Made by a program: the position numbers and the translations under genes. A stretch of 64,000 bases of DNA from SAR86 cluster bacterium AG-422-E19 (GTDB lineage: Bacteria; Pseudomonadota; Gammaproteobacteria; Magnimaribacterales; AG-339-G14): NCBI GenBank assembly GCA_003213595.1, contig QCMR01000001.1, forward strand, positions 90,015 through 154,014. The letters are read 5' to 3'. The notes below the pieces were generated by a model. It was given only the letters and a program-made list of their open reading frames with translations. It had not been told where the DNA came from and searched no databases. This document shows positions 1 to 7,522 of the stretch, piece by piece. Every line of letters begins with the position of its first letter. Position 1 is the stretch's first letter.

Positions 1-1
1 T

Positions 2-292
2 GAAAAAAAGGAAATAAATTTTAGAAAAATTCATAAAATGGATGATGAAAATCTAGTACAAGAAATCACAAAAATTAAAGGTATTGGTCCATGGACGGCT
101 CAATGTTACATGCTTGCTTCATTAAATCGAGATGATGTGTGGCCAGTTGCGGATTTAGGTTTAATGGAAGCAGTGAAACGAATAAAAAAACTCAAAGAGA
201 GGCCTTCAGAAGAAGATATGGAAAAAATTTCTCAAATTTGGAGGCCTTATAGAAGTACTGTAGCTAATGTGTTATGGGCATCTTATGACTAA
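2..292 (+). CDS. alkA: DNA-3-methyladenine glycosylase II, C-terminal part (cut by window edge)
   Basis: The frame is open to the left edge, so only the last ~96 residues are present. They hold a helix-hairpin-helix (KIKGIGPWTAQ) followed by VWPVADLGL, whose Asp is the expected catalytic residue of HhH-GPD glycosylases. Members of the family excise alkylated purines during base excision repair. No Fe-S cysteine cluster follows, which fits the AlkA group rather than Nth/MutY. The N-terminal part cannot be seen, so substrate range is open. Confidence 0.85.
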   Translation, partial: EKKEINFRKIHKMDDENLVQEITKIKGIGPWTAQCYMLASLNRDDVWPVADLGLMEAVKRIKKLKERPSEEDMEKISQIWRPYRSTVANVLWASYD

Positions 293-328
293 ATTTTAAA
301 ATAAATAAAATCTCTATAGACTGGATAA

Positions 329-769
329 ATGTTTAAAACCTATCGAAACTTAAAAAGCTTGCATAGCCTTTATGAGCAGAATTTTGTTTTGATAAATAAA
401 CTCTCTGGCGAGCTTGATAAATATAATGAATTCTCTTTTCAAGTTGGAAATCTTGAAATCAAAAGCAAGGTAAGCATTTCAAAGAAAGAGCTATCAAAAT
501 TTACAGACGAATTAAAATTTCAAATCAAAGATGCTACCGGAATAAAAGATATTGTTATCAAATGCAGAATTTACAAGGAAGCTAAAATGATGGAAGTGAT
601 TGAATTTCAAAATTTTCATAAAGATTTGTTGTCTATTTTTAAATTAAAAAAAATGAATTTCGAAAAGGACGAACGTCTTCAGTGGAATCTTTTTATGAAT
701 CAATTTTTGAATTATTCTATTCTTCATGGAAGAGCAATTGAAGATTATTTACCTTCACGGGTTCAATAG
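329..769 (+). CDS. yqiB: DUF1249 family protein (YqiB-like)
   Basis: A 146-residue soluble protein that resembles E. coli YqiB: an early LHSLYEQNF segment, a central beta-rich part, and a C-terminal KDERLQWNLFMNQFL...HG stretch. The biochemical role of the family is unknown. The gene overlaps the next one (yqiA) by 44 bp. The two also neighbour each other in enterics (yqiA-cpdA-yqiB-nudF), but here cpdA and nudF are absent, so the pair appears condensed. Confidence 0.8.
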   Translation: MFKTYRNLKSLHSLYEQNFVLINKLSGELDKYNEFSFQVGNLEIKSKVSISKKELSKFTDELKFQIKDATGIKDIVIKCRIYKEAKMMEVIEFQNFHKDLLSIFKLKKMNFEKDERLQWNLFMNQFLNYSILHGRAIEDYLPSRVQ

Positions 770-1301
770 TTCAGCAGAATCAAAAAAGTCAAAAATTTTA
801 GATTCTTACTTAGAAAAAGAAAAACTAATTAATCTAGAATCTCCTAACTTAAATAACTCTCCTGAGAAAGCAATCTTTCAAATAGAAAAAATAATTAGAG
901 AAAGTTCAAGTAGGGTTTGTTTAGTAGGAAGTTCTCTCGGGGGCCTTTATGCAACTTTTGTTGCAGATAAATACAATCTTAAATCAGTGACCATAAATCC
1001 AGTTGTGACAAATCACATCTCTGGAATGAGAGATCTAGTGGGTTCACATAAAAACTTTCACTCGGATGAAGAATATGAATTTACATTGAAAGACTACTTT
1101 GATTTACAAAAATTAGGATTAGAAAAACTTAAGAAGCCTTTAAATCACTTTTGTTTAATTAAGATGTCTGATGAAGTTTTGGATCACAATATAACTTTCG
1201 CGTTTTTTTCAAAATCTTATGTGCTAAGTGAAAAAGGAGGAAATCATAGTTATGATGACTTTTTTAAAAAAATTCCTTTGATTTTAGAATATTTGTACTA
1301 A
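726..1301 (+). CDS. yqiA: YqiA-type esterase (UPF0227, alpha/beta hydrolase)
   Basis: A 191-residue alpha/beta hydrolase. It opens with the family signature KIIYLHGFNSS, has the nucleophile elbow GSSLGG and ends with a GGNHSYDDF segment that supplies the catalytic His. E. coli YqiA hydrolyses short-chain esters; its physiological substrate is unknown. The ATG at 726 gives the normal N-terminal length even though it lies inside yqiB, so the 44-bp overlap is taken as real. Its TAA stop forms part of an operator-like repeat before glnII. Confidence 0.85.
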   Translation: MEEQLKIIYLHGFNSSAESKKSKILDSYLEKEKLINLESPNLNNSPEKAIFQIEKIIRESSSRVCLVGSSLGGLYATFVADKYNLKSVTINPVVTNHISGMRDLVGSHKNFHSDEEYEFTLKDYFDLQKLGLEKLKKPLNHFCLIKMSDEVLDHNITFAFFSKSYVLSEKGGNHSYDDFFKKIPLILEYLY

Positions 1302-1309
1302 AATAGTGC
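1295..1309. promoter_or_regulatory. NtrC-like operator, distal site before glnII
   Basis: GTACTAAAATAGTGC matches the NtrC-type consensus GCAC-N7-GTGC with one mismatch. It shares 13 identical bases (ACTAAAATAGTGC) with the perfect copy at 19379-19393. It overlaps the yqiA stop codon. Its centre lies 44 bp from the second site at 1339-1353. Binding is inferred from motif and context (glutamine synthetase, ntrBC). Confidence 0.5.
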
Positions 1310-1338
1310 AAAATAAGCTCTAAATAAAGACAAAAAAT

Positions 1339-1353
1339 GCACTATTTTATAGC
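1339..1353. promoter_or_regulatory. NtrC-like operator, proximal site before glnII
   Basis: GCACTATTTTATAGC: the left half is perfect, the right half deviates at two positions. With the distal site it makes a 12-bp perfect inverted repeat (TAAAATAGTGCA 1299-1310, TGCACTATTTTA 1338-1349). A possible -10 (TAATAT, 1365-1370) follows, so this site would overlap the -35 region. No sigma54 -24/-12 element (GG-N10-GC) was seen before the start codon. Confidence 0.4.
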
Positions 1354-1402
1354 AATTAGTTTGTTAATATTTTCTTCTAATTTTATTTATACGGAGAATA
1401 TA

Positions 1403-2383
1403 ATGACAGATTTTAAAACGTACGAATATATTTGGCTAGACGGATACACTCCCGAAGCAAATATGCGAAGTAAAGTAAAAGCTACTGATGAAGATACAGC
1501 ACCAGACTGGTCTTTTGATGGTTCATCAACACTACAAGCAGAAGGAGGAAGTTCAGATTGTCTTCTCTTGCCTGTGCAAACTTACGAAAATCCCAATGGG
1601 CATGACTTAGTAATGACTCAGGTACAGGCAGCAGATCATACTACTCACCCTTCAAATTTTAGAGCTGCAGCTGCAGAAGTTGTTACAGATGAATGGTGGT
1701 TTGGATTCGAACAAGAATTTTTCTTCACCGATGCGAAGACAGGAGAACCACTTGGTTGGGAAGATGAAACCCCCAGAGAACAAGGTGAGTATTACTGTGG
1801 TGTAGGAGCTAATAATGTTGTGGGCAGAGAAATTTCAGACGCTCATTTACATGCTTGTCTTGATCTTGGAATTACTCTAACAGGAACTAATGCTGAGGTT
1901 GCCTTAGGACAATGGGAGTACCAGTGTTTTGGAAAAGGTATTAAAGCTGCTGATGATCTTTGGGTAAGCAGATATCTTTTGTTCAAAATTGCTGAAGAAT
2001 TTGGTGTCGGTGTGAATATTCATCCAAAGCCTAAGACTGGGGACTGGAATGGTTCAGGTATGCACACAAACTTTTCTAATGAAGAAATGAGATCAAAGGG
2101 TTCAAAAGAATTATTTGAAGGAATGTGTGAAAAACTTGGAAAGGTTCACGAAGAAGGAATAGCTTCATATGGTTCAGATAATGATATGAGGTTGACAGGA
2201 TTACACGAAACTCAAAAAATCACAGAATTTTCATATGGTGTAAGTGATAGAGGAGCTAGTATAAGAATTCCAGTTTATACGGTTGAACATGACTGGAATG
2301 GATATCTAGAAGATAGAAGACCTGCTTCAAATGCAGATCCATATAAAATTTTGGCTCACATTGTAGGGACTCTTACTAAGTAA
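1403..2383 (+). CDS. glnII: Glutamine synthetase type II (eukaryote-like GSII)
   Basis: Forms glutamine from glutamate, ammonia and ATP. GSII hallmarks are YIWLDGYTPEANMRSK near the start, WSFDGSST, FGFEQEFFF, GVGANNVVGREISDAH and NGSGMHTNFS. At 326 residues it matches GSII, far shorter than the ~470-residue GSI. The ATG at 1403 was chosen because GGAG sits 6 nt upstream and because an in-frame ATG at 1337 would add 22 residues foreign to the family and lies in the operator repeat. GSII enzymes lack the adenylylated Tyr loop of GSI, so control should be mainly transcriptional. Downstream lie ntrB and ntrC, the place where glnA usually sits. Confidence 0.93.
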   Translation: MTDFKTYEYIWLDGYTPEANMRSKVKATDEDTAPDWSFDGSSTLQAEGGSSDCLLLPVQTYENPNGHDLVMTQVQAADHTTHPSNFRAAAAEVVTDEWWFGFEQEFFFTDAKTGEPLGWEDETPREQGEYYCGVGANNVVGREISDAHLHACLDLGITLTGTNAEVALGQWEYQCFGKGIKAADDLWVSRYLLFKIAEEFGVGVNIHPKPKTGDWNGSGMHTNFSNEEMRSKGSKELFEGMCEKLGKVHEEGIASYGSDNDMRLTGLHETQKITEFSYGVSDRGASIRIPVYTVEHDWNGYLEDRRPASNADPYKILAHIVGTLTK

Positions 2384-2461
2384 GTCTCAAAAGTGTAAAG
2401 ATGTATGAGACCAAAGGAATAACTCTTTCAAAAGAAGTTAAGAGTTTATTCCTAGGTCTCA
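2384..2461 (+). promoter_or_regulatory. Alternative hairpins between glnII and ntrB (attenuator-like)
   Basis: A long imperfect hairpin runs from 2406 to 2461: TGAGACC pairs with GGTCTCA, AGGAATAA with TTATTCCT, CTCTT with AAGAG, with a 12-nt loop and small bulges. A second GTCTCA copy at 2384-2389, directly after the glnII stop, can pair with the same TGAGAC (2406-2411), so the two folds exclude each other. No U-run follows the big hairpin, so a plain intrinsic terminator is unlikely. A role in uncoupling ntrBC from glnII is inference. Confidence 0.5.
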
Positions 2462-2503
2462 ACATTTCTTGTTCCATAAATTTAAATTTAATGGTTTTCA
2501 GAG

Positions 2504-3598
2504 ATGATTTTTTTTGAAAATATCTTAGATGAGTTATCAGCAAAAATTCTTGTTACTGACGATAACTTGGATGTCCTATTTCTTAATAAATCAGCTGAAG
2601 ACTATCTGTGTGCTACTCTTGAGGAATCAAAAGGAGAAAACATAGACAAAGTTTTTAAAGAAAAAATTAGTAATGAATTGGAACTCCAAGAGATTTTAGA
2701 GAATAAAAAGTCCCTTAAACGTCACATTACAACAATTTTTTTAAAAGACAATCTTCAAAAAAAAGCTTCTTTCACTGCTTCCTATTTTGCTAATGAAGAA
2801 TTCAAAGGAATTATTTTTGAATTTTTTGATAATTCTAAGCCGGAATCTATAGCTGATAAAATGAAGAAAAGAACTGCAGCATCGGTAACTCAAGCCTTCT
2901 CTAGAGGACTTGCGCACGAAATCAAAAATCCATTGAGCGGTATTCGTGGTGCAGCTCAGTTACTGGCTCAAAAAATTGAAGATCCAAAGAAAAATAAATT
3001 AGCAAATATTATTCTCAAGGAGTCTGACAGACTTGCAGGCATCGTAAATAAAGTTTCTGATAATGGTTTTAAGCTAGAACAGACTTTTCAAAACATTCAT
3101 ACCATCCTGGAAAAAATTCCCGCTTTTGTAAAAAACATTGAAAATCAAAAGGTCCAAATTGTTAAGGATTATGATCCTAGTTTGCCTCTAATTGAAATCG
3201 ACAATGCTCTTATTTCTCAAGTATTTTTTAACTTAGCGACCAATTCTATTGAAGCGTTTAAAAAAAATAATTCTTCAGGAAAAATTACTATAAGAAGTAG
3301 AGTTACTTATGAAGTCTTCATTAACAACAAAAAATATAATACCGCCTGCCAAGTAGAATTTATTGATAATGGTCCGGGCATTCCAGATGACATTATTGAC
3401 TCTGTTTTCTTCCCTTTAGTTTCATCAAAAGAAATTGCCTCAGGATTAGGTTTGTCTATTGTTAAAGGAATCATCAATCAGCACCATGGATCTATTGATT
3501 GTTCTAGCGATGACACAGGAACAACATTCACAATTCTTTTGCCTATTTCAGAAATAAACTTTGAAAAGACAAAAGCAAGCGAAGGAATAAATGGCTAA
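2504..3598 (+). CDS. glnL: Nitrogen regulation sensor histidine kinase NtrB
   Basis: A 364-residue soluble kinase: N-terminal PAS-like domain (~1-110), H-box GLAHEIKNPLSG with the phospho-acceptor His138, N-box FFNLATNSIEA, then ATP-binding motifs DNGPGIP and GLGLSIVKGIINQHHG. There are no membrane segments, as expected for NtrB, which phosphorylates NtrC under nitrogen limitation and is held in phosphatase mode by PII. It overlaps ntrC by 8 bp, so the pair is translationally coupled. All catalytic boxes look intact, in contrast to the altered NtrC partner. Confidence 0.92.
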   Translation: MIFFENILDELSAKILVTDDNLDVLFLNKSAEDYLCATLEESKGENIDKVFKEKISNELELQEILENKKSLKRHITTIFLKDNLQKKASFTASYFANEEFKGIIFEFFDNSKPESIADKMKKRTAASVTQAFSRGLAHEIKNPLSGIRGAAQLLAQKIEDPKKNKLANIILKESDRLAGIVNKVSDNGFKLEQTFQNIHTILEKIPAFVKNIENQKVQIVKDYDPSLPLIEIDNALISQVFFNLATNSIEAFKKNNSSGKITIRSRVTYEVFINNKKYNTACQVEFIDNGPGIPDDIIDSVFFPLVSSKEIASGLGLSIVKGIINQHHGSIDCSSDDTGTTFTILLPISEINFEKTKASEGING

Positions 3599-4988
3599 AA
3601 ATAAAAAAATCTGGATTGCCGATGACGATGAATCAATAAGATTTGTTCTAGAATCAGGTTTATCAGAAGCTGGTTTTAATGTTTCGACTTTTGAAGACGG
3701 TAACGAAGTTGTAAATAAGTTAGACATCGAATCACCCCATCTTTTACTTACTGATCTAAAAATGCCGGGTAGAGATGGAATGGATTTATTAGAAACTTTT
3801 CGTAATGAGCATCAAAAAATTCCCATTATTATTATGACCGCACATTCCGATTTAGATACTACTGTAGATGCTTTTGAAGCAGGAGCTTGGGATTACATAG
3901 CCAAACCTTTCGATTTAAATACAGCAATAGAAAAAATTAATAAGGCTATCTCTGAAAAGAAAAATGTTCAAAAGAAACTTACAGAAAAAGAAGAGATAAG
4001 CCTCAGGGCAGGAAAGATTCTTGGAAAGTCACCTGCTATGCAAGATCTGTTTAATTCCATAGGTAAATTGTCTCACTCTGACAGCACGGTATTATTAGTC
4101 GGTGAGTCAGGAACCGGAAAAGAATTAGTTTCTCAAGCGATTTTTGAGCACTCAGATAGATCCAATAAAAAGCTTATTTCGCTTAATGTAGCTGATATAC
4201 CTGTTGAGCTATTAGAGTCTGAATTATTTGGTCACGAAAAAGGAGCATTCAAAGGTGCCGGCGATCAGAGAATAGGTAGATTTGAGCAAGCTGATAAGGG
4301 AACTTTATTTTTAGACGAAGTTGGGGATATGCCCCTAGAAACTCAAACGAGATTAATAAGAGTTTTATCAAGTGGTGAATTTTATAGAATTGGGGGAAAT
4401 AGCCCTATTAAAGTTGATGTCAGGATTATTGCTGCTACAAACCAAAATCTCGAAGAAAAAGTTAGAAATAGATCATTTCGAGAAGATCTTTATCACAGGC
4501 TTAATGTCATTAAAATAAATTTACCTCCTTTGAGAGATAGAAAAGAAGATATTCTTTTATTAACTAGTTATTTCTTGAAGAAGTTTTCTGAAGAAGCAAA
4601 AATCAAAGTTAAAGTTCTCAGCAAAGAAGTTGAAGAGTTATTTGAAAATTTAATCTGGCCTGGAAATGTTTTGCAGTTACAAAATGTTTGCCAGTCACTA
4701 ACTTTATTATCCTCTGGTCAAGAGATTTCAATAAGTGATATTCCTAAAGACCTTTCTTTGCAGCGTAAAGGTCCAGAAATGAGTTGGAGCGACATGCTTG
4801 AATCATGGGCATCAAAAAAACTTCTTAAAGGTGATCATCATATTCTGAATAGCGCTACTCCGATATTTGAAGGAACTATGATTAAAGCAGCGCTGAAAGT
4901 GACAAAAGGTAAAAAAAGTGAAGCAGCTAAGCTATTGGGCTGGGGAAGAAATACTCTTGCTCGAAAGATTACTGAACTCGACCTTTAA
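3591..4988 (+). CDS. glnG: NtrC-family response regulator with altered sigma54 loop
   Basis: 465 residues: receiver domain (phospho-acceptor Asp55 in LLLTDLKMPG), AAA+ domain with Walker A GESGTGKE (171-178) and Walker B GTLFLDEVGD, and a C-terminal Fis-type HTH (EAAKLLGWGRNTLARKI) typical of NtrC. Two residues conserved in sigma54 activators are changed: the sigma54-contacting loop reads GAFKGA (Lys221 for Thr), and the sensor-II motif reads WPGNVLQLQN (Leu361 for Arg). Elsewhere it closely follows enteric NtrC. It probably binds DNA normally but may act through sigma70 or as a repressor; Rhodobacter NtrC is a known sigma54-independent precedent. The stop overlaps that of the convergent rhodanese gene. 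Confidence 0.9.
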   Translation: MAKNKKIWIADDDESIRFVLESGLSEAGFNVSTFEDGNEVVNKLDIESPHLLLTDLKMPGRDGMDLLETFRNEHQKIPIIIMTAHSDLDTTVDAFEAGAWDYIAKPFDLNTAIEKINKAISEKKNVQKKLTEKEEISLRAGKILGKSPAMQDLFNSIGKLSHSDSTVLLVGESGTGKELVSQAIFEHSDRSNKKLISLNVADIPVELLESELFGHEKGAFKGAGDQRIGRFEQADKGTLFLDEVGDMPLETQTRLIRVLSSGEFYRIGGNSPIKVDVRIIAATNQNLEEKVRNRSFREDLYHRLNVIKINLPPLRDRKEDILLLTSYFLKKFSEEAKIKVKVLSKEVEELFENLIWPGNVLQLQNVCQSLTLLSSGQEISISDIPKDLSLQRKGPEMSWSDMLESWASKKLLKGDHHILNSATPIFEGTMIKAALKVTKGKKSEAAKLLGWGRNTLARKITELDL

Positions 4989-5392
4989 TTTACTAAAGGT
5001 AATTTTTCCGAAATCCAATTATTTATTCCGCCCTTTAAAACAAAAACACTAATTTCCTCTTTTTTTAGATCTGAAGCCATGCGAGATGAGTTTGTGCCGT
5101 TTTGACAAACCAATATTACTGGTTTGCCATCAGCTTTTGCTATTTCCTTCTTACAAACATCTAAATCAGGACCGACATGTCTTGCTTGACTAATTTTTCC
5201 TTCGTCGAATTCTTTTTGAGATCTAATATCAATAACAAGAGCATTTTTTTTATTGATCAAAACAACTCCTTTATGAGGTTCTAAATTTATTGCTTTCGAA
5301 ATCTTGTCCAACAAGAAAAGGGCAAATAATGAAAAGATTAAAGGAATAACAATAAACCAATTGTCGATTAAAAATTCAATAAAATATGGCAT
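4985..5392 (-). CDS. Membrane-anchored rhodanese-domain protein (YibN-like)
   Basis: 135 residues: one N-terminal transmembrane helix (~12-28, NWFIVIPLIFSLFALFLL), then a single rhodanese domain with DIRSQKEFDEGKI and the active-site loop CQNGTNSSR (Cys96). Rhodaneses transfer or carry sulfane sulfur; the physiological acceptor of this type is unknown. In enterics a similar protein (YibN) lies beside a phosphoglycerate mutase gene, and here it is divergent from gpmA. The ATG at 5392 was preferred over a GTG at 5428, which would leave 1 bp to gpmA and add 12 residues before the membrane anchor. Confidence 0.8.
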   Translation of the reverse strand: MPYFIEFLIDNWFIVIPLIFSLFALFLLDKISKAINLEPHKGVVLINKKNALVIDIRSQKEFDEGKISQARHVGPDLDVCKKEIAKADGKPVILVCQNGTNSSRMASDLKKEEISVFVLKGGINNWISEKLPLVN

Positions 5393-5429
5393 AAGCGCGA
5401 TATGATAAACGGAAAACTGATTTGACACT

Positions 5430-6047
5430 ATGAATTCGGAAGAAAATTTTTCTCACTTGGTTCTTGTAAGGCATGGCCAAAGTGAGTGGAATGCAAAGAA
5501 TCTCTTTACAGGTTGGAAAAATCCGGGTCTTACCGAAAAAGGCTTGGAAGAGGCAAAAATTACAGGAGAAAAAATAAAGGAAGAAAACATTATTTTTGAT
5601 ATCCACTTTACCTCGGAACTTAAAAGGGCTCAGTTAACAGGAGAAATAATTCTTTCTGAAATAGAACAAGAATCCTTAGAGACAGTAAAAAATATATCTT
5701 TAAATGAGAGAGACTACGGCGAATTGTCTGGGCTTAATAAAGATGAATCCAGAGAAAAATGGGGAGAGGAACAGATTCACATTTGGAGAAGATCTTTTGA
5801 TCAGCCTCCACCAGGTGGAGAAAGTTTAAAAGATACTGCTGATAGAGTTATACCGTATTTTGAGAAAGTTATAGAGCCCGTTCTTAATGAAAAGAAGAAT
5901 GTATTGATATGTGCTCATGGAAACTCTCTTAGAGCGCTTGTAATGCATATAGAAAAAATATCACCTGAAGAGATTGTTAAAATAGAAATAGCTACGGGTG
6001 AACCTATTTTTTACAAATTCCAGAATAAAGAATTTTTCAGAACTTAG
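5430..6047 (+). CDS. gpmA: 2,3-bisphosphoglycerate-dependent phosphoglycerate mutase
   Basis: Interconverts 3- and 2-phosphoglycerate in glycolysis/gluconeogenesis. It has [10 protein letters not shown] with the phospho-His15, [27 protein letters not shown] and the second catalytic His in [10 protein letters not shown]. At 205 residues it belongs to the short form of bacterial dPGMs. It is divergent from the rhodanese gene with ~37 bp between the chosen starts. Its TAG stop shares TTAG (6044-6047) with hisF on the other strand. Confidence 0.93.
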   Translation: MNSEENFSHLVLVRHGQSEWNAKNLFTGWKNPGLTEKGLEEAKITGEKIKEENIIFDIHFTSELKRAQLTGEIILSEIEQESLETVKNISLNERDYGELSGLNKDESREKWGEEQIHIWRRSFDQPPPGGESLKDTADRVIPYFEKVIEPVLNEKKNVLICAHGNSLRALVMHIEKISPEEIVKIEIATGEPIFYKFQNKEFFRT

Positions 6048-6802
6048 AGTCTTACTTCAAAACCTTCAGTTTGTAGAGCTTGTTTAACTTTTTTAATCGA
6101 AATTTCCTCGTAATGAAAAATACTTGCTGCAAGTAAGGCGTCAGCTTTTCCAAGCTTTACAGCATCAACTAAATGCGAAAGTTCCCCAGCTCCACCAGAT
6201 GCGATAACAGGAATCGATAAATTGTTTGAAAGCTTCATATATAGGTTGTTATCGAAACCGCTTTTAGTTCCATCTTTGTCCATAGAGGTCATGAGAATTT
6301 CCCCTGCACCTAAATCCTGACCTTTTTTTGCCCACTCAATAGCGTCTAATTCGGTTTTGTTTTTTCCGCCGTGAGTATAGACGTTCCAGATTTCCCCATC
6401 CTGCTTAGCATCTATAGCTAAAACAATACATTGCGCTCCATACTCTTTGGAAGCCTCTTCTATAAGATCAGGATTTAAAATAGCACTTGTATTAATAGAA
6501 ACTTTATCAGCCCCTGATTTAAGAAGCATATCAATATCTTTAAGAGATTTTATTCCACCTCCAACAGTAAACGGGATGAAGACTTGTGAAGCTATTGATT
6601 TAACAGTCTCAATTGTGGTGGAACGTTCCTCAAAAGACGCGTCGATATCCAACATGCATATCTCATCAGCACCTTCAGCATCGTATCTTTTAGCAGCTTC
6701 TGCTGGATCTCCAGCGTCAACAATATCCTTAAAATTAATACCTTTAACTACTCTGCCCCCTCTGACATCTAAACAAGGGATAATTCGAACTGCTAAACTC
6801 AT
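6044..6802 (-). CDS. hisF: Imidazole glycerol phosphate synthase, cyclase subunit HisF
   Basis: 252-residue TIM barrel that uses the ammonia delivered by HisH to convert PRFAR to imidazole glycerol phosphate and [21 protein letters not shown] carries the first catalytic Asp, VLAIDAK the second, and PVIASGGAG the phosphate-binding loop. It is the last gene of hisB-hisH-hisA-hisF, 3 bp after hisA. Confidence 0.96.
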   Translation of the reverse strand: MSLAVRIIPCLDVRGGRVVKGINFKDIVDAGDPAEAAKRYDAEGADEICMLDIDASFEERSTTIETVKSIASQVFIPFTVGGGIKSLKDIDMLLKSGADKVSINTSAILNPDLIEEASKEYGAQCIVLAIDAKQDGEIWNVYTHGGKNKTELDAIEWAKKGQDLGAGEILMTSMDKDGTKSGFDNNLYMKLSNNLSIPVIASGGAGELSHLVDAVKLGKADALLAASIFHYEEISIKKVKQALQTEGFEVRL

Positions 6803-6805
6803 TTT

Positions 6806-7522
6806 TTAAAACATCTCTAAGGCTTCTTTGAAGTTTATTTTATTTTCATAAAGCGAAACACCGCAGATAGCCCCAATAACGTTGGGAATTTTTGAAAGAT
6901 TTGTTAAATCATTTATATCTTTTACTCCTCCCGAAGCTATGACTGGAAAAGGAGATAATTTTGCAACTGCAGATGTTTCTTCTAAATTTGGTCCAGAAAG
7001 CATGCCGTCTTTATTGATGTCTGTATAAATAATTGATTTGATAGGCAGCTCTTTATAAGAACTGATTAAGTCTGAGGCTGATAATTTTGAAGCTTCTGTC
7101 CATGCTTCTGCAGCAAGAAAACCATTCATTGCGTCGATACCCAAAATAATCTTTTCTGGAAAGGTTATACAGGCTCTCGTGAACAATTCTTTATCCTTTA
7201 TAGCAATGCTTCCTAAAATTACATTATCTACTCCAGATGAAAAGATTAAATCTAGAGTTTCCAGATCTCTTACTCCTCCTCCCAGCTGAAGATTTACATG
7301 TGGGAATTTTTCTTTAATCTCTAAAACGCATTGTAAGTTTTCAGGTTTACCCGACTTAGCACCATCTAAATCAACCAAATGAAGTCTTTTTGTTCCTTCT
7401 TTTATCCAATGAGCTGCTGCATCGACGGGTTTTTCAAAATAAACTTTAGTTGAGGACAAGTCACCTTTTTGCAAACGAACACATTTTCCACTTTGGATAT
7501 CAATTGCAGGAATTGGCAACAT
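6806..7522 (-). CDS. hisA: ProFAR isomerase HisA
   Basis: Isomerises ProFAR to PRFAR, the fourth step of histidine synthesis. A 238-residue TIM barrel homologous to HisF with AIDIQSGKCVRL (catalytic Asp8) and YTDINKDGMLSGPN (second catalytic Asp), and VIASGGVKD in the phosphate site. It directly abuts hisH upstream and hisF downstream, so the genes form one transcription unit. Confidence 0.96.
   Translation of the reverse strand: MLPIPAIDIQSGKCVRLQKGDLSSTKVYFEKPVDAAAHWIKEGTKRLHLVDLDGAKSGKPENLQCVLEIKEKFPHVNLQLGGGVRDLETLDLIFSSGVDNVILGSIAIKDKELFTRACITFPEKIILGIDAMNGFLAAEAWTEASKLSASDLISSYKELPIKSIIYTDINKDGMLSGPNLEETSAVAKLSPFPVIASGGVKDINDLTNLSKIPNVIGAICGVSLYENKINFKEALEMF

Noticed and set aside
1299-1349. 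12-bp inverted repeat as an intrinsic terminator for yqiA
   Set aside because: The loop would be 27 nt and no U-run follows; the match to GCAC-N7-GTGC and the shared copy at 19379 favour protein-binding sites.
1337-1402. 22-residue N-terminal extension of the glutamine synthetase (resembling a signal peptide)
   Set aside because: Cytoplasmic enzyme; the ATG at 1403 has a proper GGAG and matches the family start. The extension lies in the operator/promoter region.
1350-1402. A sigma54 (-24/-12) promoter for glnII
   Set aside because: No GG-N10-GC element could be found in this stretch by reading it.
5393-5428. GTG at 5428 as the rhodanese start
   Set aside because: It would leave 1 bp to the divergent gpmA start and put 12 atypical residues before the membrane anchor.
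6447-6809. 120-codon open frame antisense to hisF
   Set aside because: Shadow of hisF, whose catalytic motifs are intact.
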